Shown: positions 45,792 through 55,259 of the stretch, piece by piece
Layout: each line of letters begins with the position of its first letter
Position numbering within the stretch: position 1 is the first letter of the stretch
Translations under genes and position numbers: made by a program
The notes under the pieces: generated by a model
Told to the model about the DNA's origin: nothing
What the model saw: only the letters and a program-made list of their open reading frames with translations
The model's database searches: none
NCBI RefSeq assembly: GCF_047338595.1
Contig: NZ_JBLFBO010000001.1
Location: 62,001-126,000 of the forward strand
Length of the DNA stretch: 64,000 bases
Direction: 5' to 3'
Source: Nitrospira_D sp019636945
Lineage (GTDB): Bacteria; Nitrospirota; Nitrospiria; Nitrospirales; Nitrospiraceae

Positions 45792-46207
45792 AAACGCCCC
45801 CCTCCCCGTTCTAACTGATTGCCCTGTGGATTCGGCCTCGCCTGCCAGCAACGGTGTTCGGCCTGGACCGGCGTGGCAGGCTTGCCATCTAACAACTACA
45901 AGATTGATGCCTAACACCACAGTCATCTGACCTCGGATCAATTCAGTGGATTTTTGCCCCAGATCTTTGGCCGCCCTTCAGTTCTCTTGGATGTGACACG
46001 TGAAAGATGCTACAGCTCATCGCGCTCATGAAAGCTTTTCTTCTCTCTCCTCAAGCGACGCGTGGACCGGCATTTTGAGAGCGGCATGGCGCATGTCGAC
46101 CTATCCAAAGAGCAGAGAATGCCAGCACAAACGTCTACGCTCGGTAGCCCCACCGATGATCAGTGCATCATGCCGCCGTAGAAATGTCGGTCCACGCGCC
46201 GCCCCTC
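45792..46207. other. Intergenic region, ~415 bp
   Basis: Between the FGE-like gene start and the stop of the RND pump gene (both minus strand). No gene, repeat or clear terminator is seen; it probably contains the promoter of the FGE-like gene. Confidence 0.4.
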
Positions 46208-49200
46208 TCACACCCATTCCGGCGCCTCTTCTTTCCCGACGTCCCGCCCCGCAAACAGGCTGTACAACGCGGGCAGGACCACCAGCGTCAACGCCGTTGA
46301 GGTGAAGAGTCCGCCGATCACGACGCTGGCGAGCGGCCGCTGCACCTCAGCTCCGATCCCTTGCGCCAACGCCAGCGGTAGAAGACCGAGTAACGTGGTC
46401 ATCATCGTCATCACGACCGGACGGAGACGCAGGCTGCAACCGGCTAGGATCGCGTCGTCGATCGTTCGTCCCTCGTGACGCAGCTGGTTGATATAGGAGA
46501 CCAATACGATCCCGTTCCCGACAGCCAGTCCAAACAGCTCGATGAAACCGATCGAAGCCGGCACACTCAGATACTGTCCGCTGAGCCACAGCGACACGAC
46601 CCCGCCGATCAACGCGAAGGGAAGATTCAGAATGATCAAGGTTGCGTATCGCCAAGAATGGAATGCCCAGTATAGGAGAAAAAAGACGAGCCCCAGCGTA
46701 ACAGGCACGACGATCATCAACCGAGCGTTGGCCCGTTCCATATTTTCGAACGCACCGCCCCAGACAATGCTGTACCCTTCCGGCAAGCGGAGCTGGGCAG
46801 CGAGCTTCGCCCGCCCTTCATCTACGACACCACCGATATCCCGGCCCACGACGTTGAAGCCGATGTAGATGCGGCGTCTGACCTGCTCGCGACTGATACG
46901 AGCTGGGCCTTCGCGCATCTCAATTTTAGCCAGATCACTCATGGGAATGAGTGCACCCGAGGCGGATTTCACGCGGATTTCTCCGATGGCTGCCACACTA
47001 TTCCGGTACGGTTCCGGAAATCTCAGCGTGAGTTCAAACCGCCGCTCGCCTTCATAGACCTGCGTCGCCATTCTCCCGCCGATCGCGGTCGTGATGATCT
47101 CTTGCACGTCAGCGACGTTGATGCCGAAACGGGCGATCTTTTGCCGATCAATGTCGATGATCACATAGGGTTGCCCGGCGACTTGTTCGACCTTGATATC
47201 CTTCACGCCATTGATCTGCTGCATCAAGGCCGCAATCTCTTGCGCCTTGTCCCGGAGCACATCGAGGTCGTCCCCGAACAACTTGATGGCGCATTGGGTT
47301 CTGATGCCGGAGATCAACTCATCCACTCGTTCCTGAATCGGCTGGCTCATGAGGACGGAGATGCCGGGGATTTCGGTCAGCTTTTTCCGAATCGCGTCCG
47401 TCAATCCTGATTGAGTGGTCGCTGTTGTCCATGTGCGTCGGTCGTGCAGAGACACGATCGGATCGCTCTCATAGAGATCTTCTGGATGGTAGGGAATTTC
47501 CGCTCGTCCGATTCGACTCACCGCCATCTTCACTTCAGGAAACTCCAACATGGCCTTTTGGGTCTGCTTCTCCAACTCGATGGACTCAGCCAGCGAGACA
47601 CTCGGCAGCTTCACAACTTGGGGCGTTAGGGCTCCTTCCTCAAGAAGCGGAATGAACTCCCGCCCAACGAAGGGAACAAGGCCGAGGCTACACAGCACGA
47701 CCACCGTCGACCCAGCCAGGACGAAACGTCGGTGCCGGAGTGTCCATTGCAACACCGGTACATAGCGTTGTTTCATCCAGACAGTCAGACCGGTTTCCCG
47801 TGGATGATCGCGACCGAGAAACAGAGACGCTAGCACCGGTGACAGCGTCAACGTCACCAAGATTGAGGCCACTAGTGCAATCACCAGTGTGTAGGCCAGC
47901 GGCGCAAACATCTTGCCTTCCATACCCTGCAACGTCATGAGCGGGAGGAAGACGACGCTGATGATGAGAATGCCAAAGAGGATCGGCCGCCCCACTTCCT
48001 TGGTCGCATGGAGAATCACGCTGAGCCGGCTTTCCTCCGAAGCATCGGTGTGTTGTGCGAGATGTCGATAGGCGTTTTCTACGACGACCAGTGACCCGTC
48101 GGCAATTTCGCCGATGGCGATCGCCAGTCCCCCGAGCGTCATCAAGTTGGCCGAGAGCCCAAACCGTTCCATGGCAATAAAGGTGACGAGGGGCGTGACG
48201 ATCAACGTAACCGTCACAATGATGGCGCTGCGGACATGGCCCAGAAAGAAAAAAAAGACGAACATGACCAACACAATCCCCTCTATTAACGCATCACGGA
48301 CCGTATTGATGGCGGCATTCACCAGTTCGATGCGGTCATAGAACGGGATCAGTTTTGTCCCTGCGGGGAGCATATGGCCCTGCTGCAGATCCGCCACCTT
48401 TGTCTTGATCGCCTCAACCACCTGACGAGCATTGCCTCCACGAAGCATGAGCACCGTTCCGATCACGACCTCCCGTTCCCCATTGAGAACAACTGCGCCA
48501 TGGCGAACGGCATGGCCGATGCGGACCTCTGCAACATCCCGTACGAACACCGGCGTACCAGCGACTTCTTTGACGATGATGGATTCGATGTCACCCACTG
48601 TTCTGATCAGCCCGAGCCCTCGAACGATTGAGCGTTCGGCATGCCGCTCCAGGACATTGCCCCCGGCATTGGCGTTATTCTTCACCGCAGCTTCGTAGAT
48701 CTGGTGGAGCGTGAGGTCGAACTTGCGAAGCTTGGCTGGATCGACCACGACCTGATACTGTTTGACGAACCCGCCCATCCCGTTTACATCGATCACACCA
48801 GGGACACTCTTCAGCTGGGGGCGCAGCACCCATTCCTGCAATGTGCGCTGATCGGTCAACTCCGTCTGGTCGACCATCGCATCGGTCGCGGCATGAGGCC
48901 CTGTGCTGAGCTGCCTGTCCTGAGCTTGTTGAGGGGTTGAGGGGCCTTCAACATAATAGTGAAAGACTTCGCCCAGCCCGGTAGTGACGGGAGCCATCAC
49001 CGGTTCAAGTCCCTCCGGGAGTCGCTCCTTAGCCGCCATGATCCGCTCAAGGACCAACTGCCGCGCAAAATAGACATCCACGTGATCGTTGAACACGACG
49101 GTGATTTGAGAGAGGGCAAACTTGGAAAGAGACCGAATCTCCGCCAGCCCAGGCAACCCGGTTAGCTGGAGTTCAAGTGGGTAGGTGATGAAACGCTCAA

Positions 49201-49381
49201 CCTCAACCGGCGAGAGACCCGCCGCTTCGGTCAGCACCTGCACCTGAATGTTCGTCACGTCGGGATAGGCATCAATCGGGATCGACTCGAAGGCAATCAC
49301 GCCGACGATGGACATCAGGCCAGCCAGACCAATCACCAATATTCGCTGCCGCAACGAGAATTCGAGAAGCGAAACAATCAT
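46208..49381 (-). CDS. CzcA/CusA-type heavy-metal RND efflux pump
   Basis: 1057 residues. Twelve membrane helices with two large periplasmic loops are implied by the length and pattern. DAYPDVTNIQVQV, YPLELQLTGLPGL and the TM4 motif IGEIADGSLVVVENAYRHL, with its charged residues for proton relay, mark the heavy-metal efflux subclass (Cu/Ag, Co/Zn/Cd). An insertion of about 26 residues (about 147-172) in the first periplasmic loop reads like translated intergenic repeat DNA. Its start overlaps the adaptor gene's stop. No outer-membrane factor gene is in the window. Confidence 0.9.
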   Translation of the reverse strand: MIVSLLEFSLRQRILVIGLAGLMSIVGVIAFESIPIDAYPDVTNIQVQVLTEAAGLSPVEVERFITYPLELQLTGLPGLAEIRSLSKFALSQITVVFNDHVDVYFARQLVLERIMAAKERLPEGLEPVMAPVTTGLGEVFHYYVEGPSTPQQAQDRQLSTGPHAATDAMVDQTELTDQRTLQEWVLRPQLKSVPGVIDVNGMGGFVKQYQVVVDPAKLRKFDLTLHQIYEAAVKNNANAGGNVLERHAERSIVRGLGLIRTVGDIESIIVKEVAGTPVFVRDVAEVRIGHAVRHGAVVLNGEREVVIGTVLMLRGGNARQVVEAIKTKVADLQQGHMLPAGTKLIPFYDRIELVNAAINTVRDALIEGIVLVMFVFFFFLGHVRSAIIVTVTLIVTPLVTFIAMERFGLSANLMTLGGLAIAIGEIADGSLVVVENAYRHLAQHTDASEESRLSVILHATKEVGRPILFGILIISVVFLPLMTLQGMEGKMFAPLAYTLVIALVASILVTLTLSPVLASLFLGRDHPRETGLTVWMKQRYVPVLQWTLRHRRFVLAGSTVVVLCSLGLVPFVGREFIPLLEEGALTPQVVKLPSVSLAESIELEKQTQKAMLEFPEVKMAVSRIGRAEIPYHPEDLYESDPIVSLHDRRTWTTATTQSGLTDAIRKKLTEIPGISVLMSQPIQERVDELISGIRTQCAIKLFGDDLDVLRDKAQEIAALMQQINGVKDIKVEQVAGQPYVIIDIDRQKIARFGINVADVQEIITTAIGGRMATQVYEGERRFELTLRFPEPYRNSVAAIGEIRVKSASGALIPMSDLAKIEMREGPARISREQVRRRIYIGFNVVGRDIGGVVDEGRAKLAAQLRLPEGYSIVWGGAFENMERANARLMIVVPVTLGLVFFLLYWAFHSWRYATLIILNLPFALIGGVVSLWLSGQYLSVPASIGFIELFGLAVGNGIVLVSYINQLRHEGRTIDDAILAGCSLRLRPVVMTMMTTLLGLLPLALAQGIGAEVQRPLASVVIGGLFTSTALTLVVLPALYSLFAGRDVGKEEAPEWV
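48866..48945. repeat. Repeat-like insertion within the RND pump gene
   Basis: On the plus strand this part contains GCCTGTCCTGAGCTTGTTGA, the word typical of dispersed short repeats with CCTGAGCTTGTTGAGG in many environmental bacteria. The reading frame is preserved (about 26 extra codons) where homologous pumps run directly from the YVEG strand into ELTDLRTLQ. The origin is inferred from its wording. Confidence 0.55.
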
Positions 49382-50592
49382 GGCGTGGGCTCGATCTTGT
49401 GCCGTTCGATTTCAGACTTGAGAGCGAAAGAGCCCTTCGTCACGACCTGCTCACCGGCCTTCACCCCTTCCAGCACCCTGACCACCTCTCCCTCTTCATT
49501 GCCCAACTTGACCGTTCGAGCCTCGAACGTGCCGGCCTCCTGCTGAATGAACACCATCTTGCCTGCGGGTCCGTCTTGAACAGCCTCAAGCGGGACACTC
49601 AGCGCATCAGGACTCGACGTGACGTACACACTGATGACGGCAAACATTTCCGGCTTCAACAGTCTCTCGGGGTTTGACACGGTGACGCGCAGGCTCATCG
49701 TGCGGGTTGCCGGATCAAGGACATCTCCGACATAGGTGATGGTTCCACCGAAGATCGCATGAGGATAGGCCGCAAGAACCACGTTGACATTCTGGTCCTT
49801 ACGGATGAATCGGATATCCTTTTCGGGCACGTTACCAATCACCCATACGTCGGTAAGGTTGGCCACAGTAAACAGTTTTTGATCCGTTTCGACCACTTCT
49901 CCCTTCGTGATGTTTCGTGTGATGACCCGCCCGTCGAACGGCGCGCGCAACGGCATGTCGGCTTTGATCGTATGCTCACGATCCAGCCTCTCGATTTCTT
50001 CTTGAGGCACACCAAGCAGCTCCAGCCGGTTCCTCGTCTCACGGGATTCGGCCCTGGCGGCTTTCATGGCTGCCTCACGCCGCTGTAATTCGGCAAGGCT
50101 GACGGCCTTGTTCTCATACAACTCCCTGGCTCGCCCATGGGAGCGTTCGGCCTCCTCAAGCCTGGCCTCAGCTTTGAGATGTTCACCCTCCGCCATACCG
50201 AGATCGACGCTGTGGAGCAGCGCCAAACGCGTACCTTTTTTCACATCCTGCCCGACATCGACATGTACCTTGACCACCCGGCCACGAATCAAGGCCGTGA
50301 CCTCGGCTAATTCGTTTTGGTTGGCTTGGACGGTGGCGGGAAATTCACGATGCGAAAGGATCTCCCCCTGTGCCACCGGCGACAACTCCAACTGCATGCG
50401 GGATAGCTCTTCCGCGGTCAGATGCAACAGCCGTGATGCGGCAGACGGCGGGTTCTGCGCGACAGGAGTGGTATCGGTCGCTCTGTTCTCACAACCCGCC
50501 CCTCCCGAGAGGAGGAGACAGATCACCAGACTGCGAGAACAGGCTCGTACAAGATGTCGGGCGTTGTCTAGCGGCACTGGGCTGTTACCCAT
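49378..50592 (-). CDS. RND efflux periplasmic adaptor (CzcB/CusB family)
   Basis: 404 residues. The N-terminus has a signal ending in a lipobox (LLLSGGAGC, cysteine about residue 34), so it is likely a lipoprotein. VTALIRGRVVKVHVDVGQDVKKGTRLALL is the lipoyl-like half-motif; an alpha-hairpin (about 128-175) and LRAPFDGRVITRNITKGEVV follow. Adaptors of this type bind metal and connect the RND pump to an outer-membrane channel. It overlaps the pump gene by four bases and comes first in the transcript. Confidence 0.9.
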   Translation of the reverse strand: MGNSPVPLDNARHLVRACSRSLVICLLLSGGAGCENRATDTTPVAQNPPSAASRLLHLTAEELSRMQLELSPVAQGEILSHREFPATVQANQNELAEVTALIRGRVVKVHVDVGQDVKKGTRLALLHSVDLGMAEGEHLKAEARLEEAERSHGRARELYENKAVSLAELQRREAAMKAARAESRETRNRLELLGVPQEEIERLDREHTIKADMPLRAPFDGRVITRNITKGEVVETDQKLFTVANLTDVWVIGNVPEKDIRFIRKDQNVNVVLAAYPHAIFGGTITYVGDVLDPATRTMSLRVTVSNPERLLKPEMFAVISVYVTSSPDALSVPLEAVQDGPAGKMVFIQQEAGTFEARTVKLGNEEGEVVRVLEGVKAGEQVVTKGSFALKSEIERHKIEPTP

Positions 50593-50800
50593 GAATGATC
50601 ACTGCCTCTCCCATCAGTCTCTTCGCACGGGGCGTGCCCCCCAATCACGCGATTTTCCTGGTGCATGGCTCTGTTTTCGTCGCCTATTGCCACGGTACGA
50701 AGATGGCGCTGTAGCAAAATGCAACAACTCCTATTGAAACCGTTTGTGCGCTATTGATCGGCGAGTGTGAGATACTGACTCCGAAAGGGATCAACTCTGC

Positions 50801-51748
50801 ATGGAAGTCCAACCCCAATTCCCAAGTGAACAATCGCCCACGGGAGAATTTCGACGCCAGGCAGATTCGTTCCGCAACTGGGTCACAGCCGATGGCGGCT
50901 CCGGCTATCCAGCCGCTGCGGGTCGATATCATCTTTATGTGTCATGGGCCTGCCCCTGGGCCCATCGGACGATCATCGTTCGCAAGCTGAAGCAGCTCGA
51001 GTCCGTGATCGGAATGACCGTCGTGGATCCGATTCGTGATGAGCGAGGATGGGCATTTCGTGAAGGTCCTGGGCACTCCCCGGATCCCATCAATGGATTT
51101 TCATTTCTGAGTGAGGCCTATAAAGCGACCGACCCGCACTACATCGGACGTTTTACGGTCCCGGTATTGTGGGACTCTGTCACCAAACGCATTGTCACCA
51201 ATTCCGACGATGACCTAATGAGGATCTTCAACGGTGAATTCAACCGGTTCACCCAAAGTCCGATCGACTTGTATCCGGACGGGCTCCGACAAGAGATCGA
51301 CGAACTGAACAGCTTTATCTACGAGAATGTAAACAATGGTGTGTATCGAGCGGGATTCGCCACATCACAGCACGCCTACGAACGAGCGGCACGGCGACTG
51401 TTTACCGCACTGGATCAACTCGATGCACGTCTCGCCTCTCGCCGCTATCTCTTCGGGCCTGAATTTGTGGAGACCGACTGGCGGCTCTTCGTCACGCTGA
51501 TTCGGTTTGATGCGGTCTATCACGGACATTTCAAGTGCAATGTCCGACGAATTCTCGACTACCCAAACCTCTTCGGATATCTCAAAGACCTCTACCAAAC
51601 AGACGGCATCGCCGAGACCGTGAATTTCGACCATATCAAGCGGCACTACTACATCACGCACGACGACATTAATCCGACCCGCATCGTTCCGATCGGCCCC
51701 GATCAGGACCTTACCGCTGCCCATGGGCGGGAACGTTTAACCGGTTAG
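50801..51748 (+). CDS. Glutathionyl-hydroquinone reductase (YqjG/ECM4 family)
   Basis: 315 residues. GRYHLYVSWACPWAHRTIIVR holds the catalytic cysteine of omega-like glutathione transferases; SDDDLMRIFNGEFNRF and LFGPEFVETDWRLFVTLIRFDAVYHGHFKCN are family blocks. The enzyme reduces glutathionyl-hydroquinones in the cytosol. The ATG follows AAAGGGATC. It is a single gene, divergent from the RND adaptor. Identification is firm; the physiological substrate is not known. Confidence 0.92.
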   Translation: MEVQPQFPSEQSPTGEFRRQADSFRNWVTADGGSGYPAAAGRYHLYVSWACPWAHRTIIVRKLKQLESVIGMTVVDPIRDERGWAFREGPGHSPDPINGFSFLSEAYKATDPHYIGRFTVPVLWDSVTKRIVTNSDDDLMRIFNGEFNRFTQSPIDLYPDGLRQEIDELNSFIYENVNNGVYRAGFATSQHAYERAARRLFTALDQLDARLASRRYLFGPEFVETDWRLFVTLIRFDAVYHGHFKCNVRRILDYPNLFGYLKDLYQTDGIAETVNFDHIKRHYYITHDDINPTRIVPIGPDQDLTAAHGRERLTG

Positions 51749-52075
51749 TTTCTCACCTGCTAAAATCCTCATGACACTTCAGTGATCGGCTGCCATCAAA
51801 GGCTGCCATGTGTGCAAGAGACTAGACAGCTCTGAGGAAATTCTCCTCATCACCCCATGCCACCTCAACTCCCTGGGTCCATCTCTTCTATCTTTACGTG
51901 ATTTTCAGACGCGCATAAGAGTTGCTGTATCGTCATACGGGCGAATGGGGTTCTGTGTGTGGTGGGATCGGTTTGCAACAGAGTGATGACTGTGAAATCA
52001 ACAGCCAAACAGGATCGCGGATATCATATGCGTTTGAGGGGGGTCTTGGATTTTATTTATTAAAAAGGAGGAGTT
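51749..52075. promoter_or_regulatory. Leader region of the 27-residue membrane peptide
   Basis: A 326 bp stretch without a gene. It ends in an A/T-rich run (TTTTATTTATTAAAAAGGAG) directly before the peptide start, unlike its surroundings. This gives a strong, accessible ribosome binding site. I cannot identify promoter boxes with confidence. Confidence 0.4.
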
Positions 52076-52159
52076 ATGGATAGCAGTCTCTTGATGTTCA
52101 TCGTCGTCATGCTCGTCCTCTTTTTCGGAGGTCTGATCGTCTACAAGAAAGGGGCATAG
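52076..52159 (+). CDS. Single-pass membrane peptide, 27 residues
   Basis: ATG at 52076 follows AAAAAGGAGGAGTT, one of the strongest ribosome binding sites in the window. The product starts MDSSLLM, has one hydrophobic helix (about residues 5-22) and ends IVYKKGA, so the basic end would face the cytosol. No family is recognised; it is too short for most searches. Strong translation signal and membrane helix argue that it is real. Confidence 0.6.
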   Translation: MDSSLLMFIVVMLVLFFGGLIVYKKGA

Positions 52160-52295
52160 CTGGTCACATCCTGGTTATCTCAGGGGAAGTGTCCAACACT
52201 TTGTGCAGCCGTCTTGGGACGGCGGGTGCGGTGTTCCTTTTTCGGGGAGTGGCTAGGTGTAGAGACGATCTTGGGTCGGCTGAAATCCGAAGACC

Positions 52296-52334
52296 GATGA
52301 TGTGTGCGTTCCGGTACGAAACGCGCACATCATC
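52296..52334. terminator. 15 bp stem hairpin between convergent genes
   Basis: GATGATGTGTGCGTT (52296-52310) and AACGCGCACATCATC (52320-52334) pair with a single G-T wobble around a nine-base loop. It lies between the plus-strand membrane peptide and the minus-strand Usp gene, so it could end both transcripts. There is no long T run. Confidence 0.55.
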
Positions 52335-52369
52335 TCAGTGTGTTGGTGTGCACGAACGGCCTGTCCAGC

Positions 52370-53221
52370 TTATCTGACGACCAGGACTGAGCAAGCTGGT
52401 TGCTGGACGAGTTTCAACGAGACACTGCCCTGAAGAAAGCGCGCGACGGCACTCCGCCCTTTTGCACCTGTCACAATCAAATCCGGCTGTTCGAGATTCA
52501 CGATCTTCATAATTTCTTCCGCCGCCGGTCCGACCCGGGGGAATTGCCTGACCCGGTACCCGACCTTTTCGAGTTTGGCGGCCTCCTGAGCCAGCAACTG
52601 TTCTCCCGCCTCTTTCACCGCCGTATACCGCAAAAACGGCATGACATGCACCAAGAGAATCACAAGAGGCTTGCCGTCGGCCGTAGCCGTGAATCGTTTG
52701 AGCAGAAACTGAAGTGCCTTCCCTGATGAGGCAGATCCGTCTGTTGCAAACAAGATCCGTCGAGGAGTGTGCGGCGGCTCCTTGACGATCAGGACCGGAG
52801 TCGTGGCATGGAGCGTCACGGCGGTCGACACACTCCCCAACATGAACCGGTCAATGGCGTCCAAGCCTCGACTCCCCACCACGATCATCGCGGTATTTCC
52901 CGCATGCTTCAACAACGCCTGTGCGATCGGTCCTTGTTCCACACGGACGGAACCGGTCAATCTCAACTCAGTCATCCGTTTCTTCGTGCCGAGTTCCACC
53001 TGCTGTGCTCGGCTTTCCAACAGATGAATCGCCTCCCCGATATCAGGTTCATACCCGCTGACGGATGGATAGGTGAGAGCCGGTACCCGGGCAGAATTGA
53101 GATCGACGGAATGGATCGCCGTCACCCGAGGGGCAGACCGAAAGGGAATCTTCCCCACCCAATCCAGCGCCCATTCGGAATATTTCGACCCATCGATCCC
53201 CACCACAACCTTCATTGTCAT
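52370..53221 (-). CDS. Universal stress protein, two tandem Usp domains
   Basis: 283 residues. Domain 1 has VGIDGSKYSEWALDW and the nucleotide motif VGSRGLDAIDRFMLGSVSTAV; domain 2 has FATDGSASSGKALQF and TGAKGRSAVARFLQGSVSLKLV. It has the same architecture as the protein at 2450-3355 but is clearly diverged. Two ATGs (53221 and 53215) share the GGAGTGAC site. It lies near a cytochrome c gene on the same strand, about 150 bases after it. Confidence 0.9.
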   Translation of the reverse strand: MTMKVVVGIDGSKYSEWALDWVGKIPFRSAPRVTAIHSVDLNSARVPALTYPSVSGYEPDIGEAIHLLESRAQQVELGTKKRMTELRLTGSVRVEQGPIAQALLKHAGNTAMIVVGSRGLDAIDRFMLGSVSTAVTLHATTPVLIVKEPPHTPRRILFATDGSASSGKALQFLLKRFTATADGKPLVILLVHVMPFLRYTAVKEAGEQLLAQEAAKLEKVGYRVRQFPRVGPAAEEIMKIVNLEQPDLIVTGAKGRSAVARFLQGSVSLKLVQQPACSVLVVR

Positions 53222-53373
53222 GTCACTCCTCCAGACAATAGGACATGCTGCTTCGTCATGCAGACATCACCGACGGCAGTTGGCACTCTTTGAAAATCCC
53301 TCCACCGAATGATCGCCTTCCGCGTTTCCTTATTGGCCATCGCCAGCTCTTCGTCTCTCGTCCCAAGAGATCG

Positions 53374-53772
53374 TTACGGTGACTGAGCTGGAACTTGTTG
53401 GCTTGATTGAGCCAACCAGCGAATATAGAGCAGGATGTGTTGCTTTTCTTCCTTCGATAGTGCCCATTTCCAAGACCCCATCGCGGTGCCCCGTTCACCT
53501 TCGTGAATCGTCTGGGTCAGCTCGATATCGGACTTCCGCTGGACTGCGGGGCTCGTGAGGTCTGCTGGTGGCGGGGTGACATTGAATGCGTGCCCTTTCC
53601 CCTGTTCTCCATGGCAAAACCGACAATACTCCCCATAAAGACGCTTCCCCTCCTGCAAGTCGTAATGCTCACGGAGCGCCTTCTCACTACTCTGCTGCGC
53701 AGCGCCGGCATCCGCAACAGGGAGACATGACAGAACAAGGAACAGACATAATAGGACAGCCCGTGAGAACAT
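53374..53772 (-). CDS. Monohaem cytochrome c, exported
   Basis: 132 residues from the ATG at 53772, which follows GGGAGGGGG; the frame is open to 53838. A signal peptide (about 1-25) precedes a class I cytochrome c fold. The haem site is YCRFCHGEQGKG (CxxCH), and a later methionine in GTAMGSWKW may be the axial ligand. It should carry electrons in the periplasm. Its redox partner is not identifiable here; it sits just downstream of the hyp genes but a hairpin separates them. Confidence 0.85.
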   Translation of the reverse strand: MFSRAVLLCLFLVLSCLPVADAGAAQQSSEKALREHYDLQEGKRLYGEYCRFCHGEQGKGHAFNVTPPPADLTSPAVQRKSDIELTQTIHEGERGTAMGSWKWALSKEEKQHILLYIRWLAQSSQQVPAQSP

Positions 53773-53934
53773 CAGCTTCCCCCTCCCATCCATACGAGGA
53801 GAATGAAGGGCAACCATCGTGCCATTGAAACGAGCCACAATAAGGTCGTAGTCTAGTTTGAACCGGTTGAAAGCACGGGGTTTCTTCGAACTGAAGACCC
53901 AGACTCGCTTCGAGAGTGGGGAAAATTTCTCAGA

Positions 53935-53962
53935 AGCATTCTGCCCACTGTCGCAGAATGCT
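53935..53962 (-). terminator. Hairpin after hypE
   Basis: AGCATTCTGC (53935-53944) and GCAGAATGCT (53953-53962) form a perfect 10 bp stem with an eight-base loop, about 95 bases after the hypE stop. Reading the minus strand it is followed by a weakly T-rich stretch. It probably ends the hyp transcript before the cytochrome gene. Confidence 0.6.
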
Positions 53963-54057
53963 ACAGCAGCGGGAACTGCAAGTCCGGAGATCGATGCTTG
54001 AGAATCGTGGCCACAATAACAGAGCCCGGTCGGAGAGGTAGAACCAGAAAGAACCGA

Positions 54058-55113
54058 TCAGCAGATCCGCGGAAGTTGCTCGCCTGATAAGAGGTCGAGC
54101 ACACGGTGGGTGCCAACAACCGTCCGTAAGATGACCATGGAAGGATCACGCTCCGTTACGATGCCGATCTGAGCTGCCTGATTTGCCGCTTGATGTCGAT
54201 GCATCACGGCCAGAGCCGCCTCTACCTGCGACTCAGGCACCATCGCGACGAATCGTCCTTCATTCGCCACATAGAGGGGGTCGAGTCCTAAGAGCTCACA
54301 GGCTCCACGCACCGGCTCGCTCACTGCAATGGCAGGCTCTTCCACTGTCATACCGACCTTCGCCGCTGTGGCCAGTTCATTCAGCACACTCGCAAGTCCG
54401 CCTCGGGTAAGATCGCGCAGGCAATGGATCTCGATCCCACTATCGATCAAATCGGCCACGATGCGATGCAACGGCGCCGAATCACTCTCAACATTCCCGT
54501 CGAACGTCAATCCTTCCCGCACACTCAGCACGGCCACGCCGTGAGAACCGAGATCGCCGCTCACCAGAATCGCGTCGCCCGGTTGTATCAACGTCGGCAA
54601 GACACGAACACCGTTCGGCACGAGACCAACGCCGGACGTATTGATGAAGATTCCGTCACCTTTGCCTCGATCCACAACTTTCGTATCGCCGGTGACAATC
54701 GGCACGTTCGCCGTTCGAGCAGCCTCGGCCATGGAGTGCACCACTCGCTGCAACACGTCCAGACTCAGCCCTTCTTCCAAGATGAATCCCGCGCTCAGAT
54801 AGAGCGGCTTGGCACCGCACATGGCCAGATCGTTGATCGTGCCGTTTACCGCCAGGCTTCCGATATCGCCTCCTGGAAAGAAGAGCGGCCGTACCACATA
54901 CGAATCGGTGGTGAAGGCGAGTGTACCCTTCTCGACCGGCCAGGTCGCACCGTCGTGCATAGGCGCCAGTATAGGATTTTGAAATGCCTTCAGGAATACA
55001 TCTTGAATCAACTCTTGCATGAGACGCCCACCGCCACCATGCGCGAGTTGGATAGTCTTCTTAGTTGAGAGCGGCAGTGGGCAAGCTGGCTCGAAGGCTT
55101 TATTGCTGGTCAT
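54058..55113 (-). CDS. hypE: [NiFe]-hydrogenase maturation protein HypE
   Basis: 351 residues. AHGGGGRLMQELI, FTTDSYVVRPLFFPGGDIGSLAVNGTINDLAM and LRDLTRGGLASVLNELA are the ATP-binding blocks of the PurM-like fold. The protein ends PRIC, the invariant C-terminal cysteine that receives the carbamoyl group from HypF and is dehydrated to thiocyanate, the source of the cyanide ligands. The start is an ATG at 55113. It follows hypD with a 146 bp gap that contains a dispersed repeat. It is complete and appears functional. Confidence 0.95.
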   Translation of the reverse strand: MTSNKAFEPACPLPLSTKKTIQLAHGGGGRLMQELIQDVFLKAFQNPILAPMHDGATWPVEKGTLAFTTDSYVVRPLFFPGGDIGSLAVNGTINDLAMCGAKPLYLSAGFILEEGLSLDVLQRVVHSMAEAARTANVPIVTGDTKVVDRGKGDGIFINTSGVGLVPNGVRVLPTLIQPGDAILVSGDLGSHGVAVLSVREGLTFDGNVESDSAPLHRIVADLIDSGIEIHCLRDLTRGGLASVLNELATAAKVGMTVEEPAIAVSEPVRGACELLGLDPLYVANEGRFVAMVPESQVEAALAVMHRHQAANQAAQIGIVTERDPSMVILRTVVGTHRVLDLLSGEQLPRIC

Positions 55114-55167
55114 GGCATTCTCTCGTTGTTCGTGAAGCGTCGTTCGTATCTCGTATTTAGCTCCTGA

Positions 55168-55259
55168 GTTCCAGGTTTCAAGTTTAACGTTTCAAGTTGG
55201 ACAAAAGCCAAGAACCTCAAACCTGAAATATGAAACTTGAAACCGTAGGCCGATACGCT
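55168..55259. repeat. GTTTCAAG / CTTGAAAC repeat between hypD and hypE
   Basis: CAGGTTTCAAGTTTAACGTT and, about 45 bases later, ATGAAACTTGAAACCG form imperfect inverted repeats. The sequence runs into CGCTTCACGCTTCACGAG, which overlaps the end of hypD. The same wording occurs between hypC and hypF and near 29768. Confidence 0.65.
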
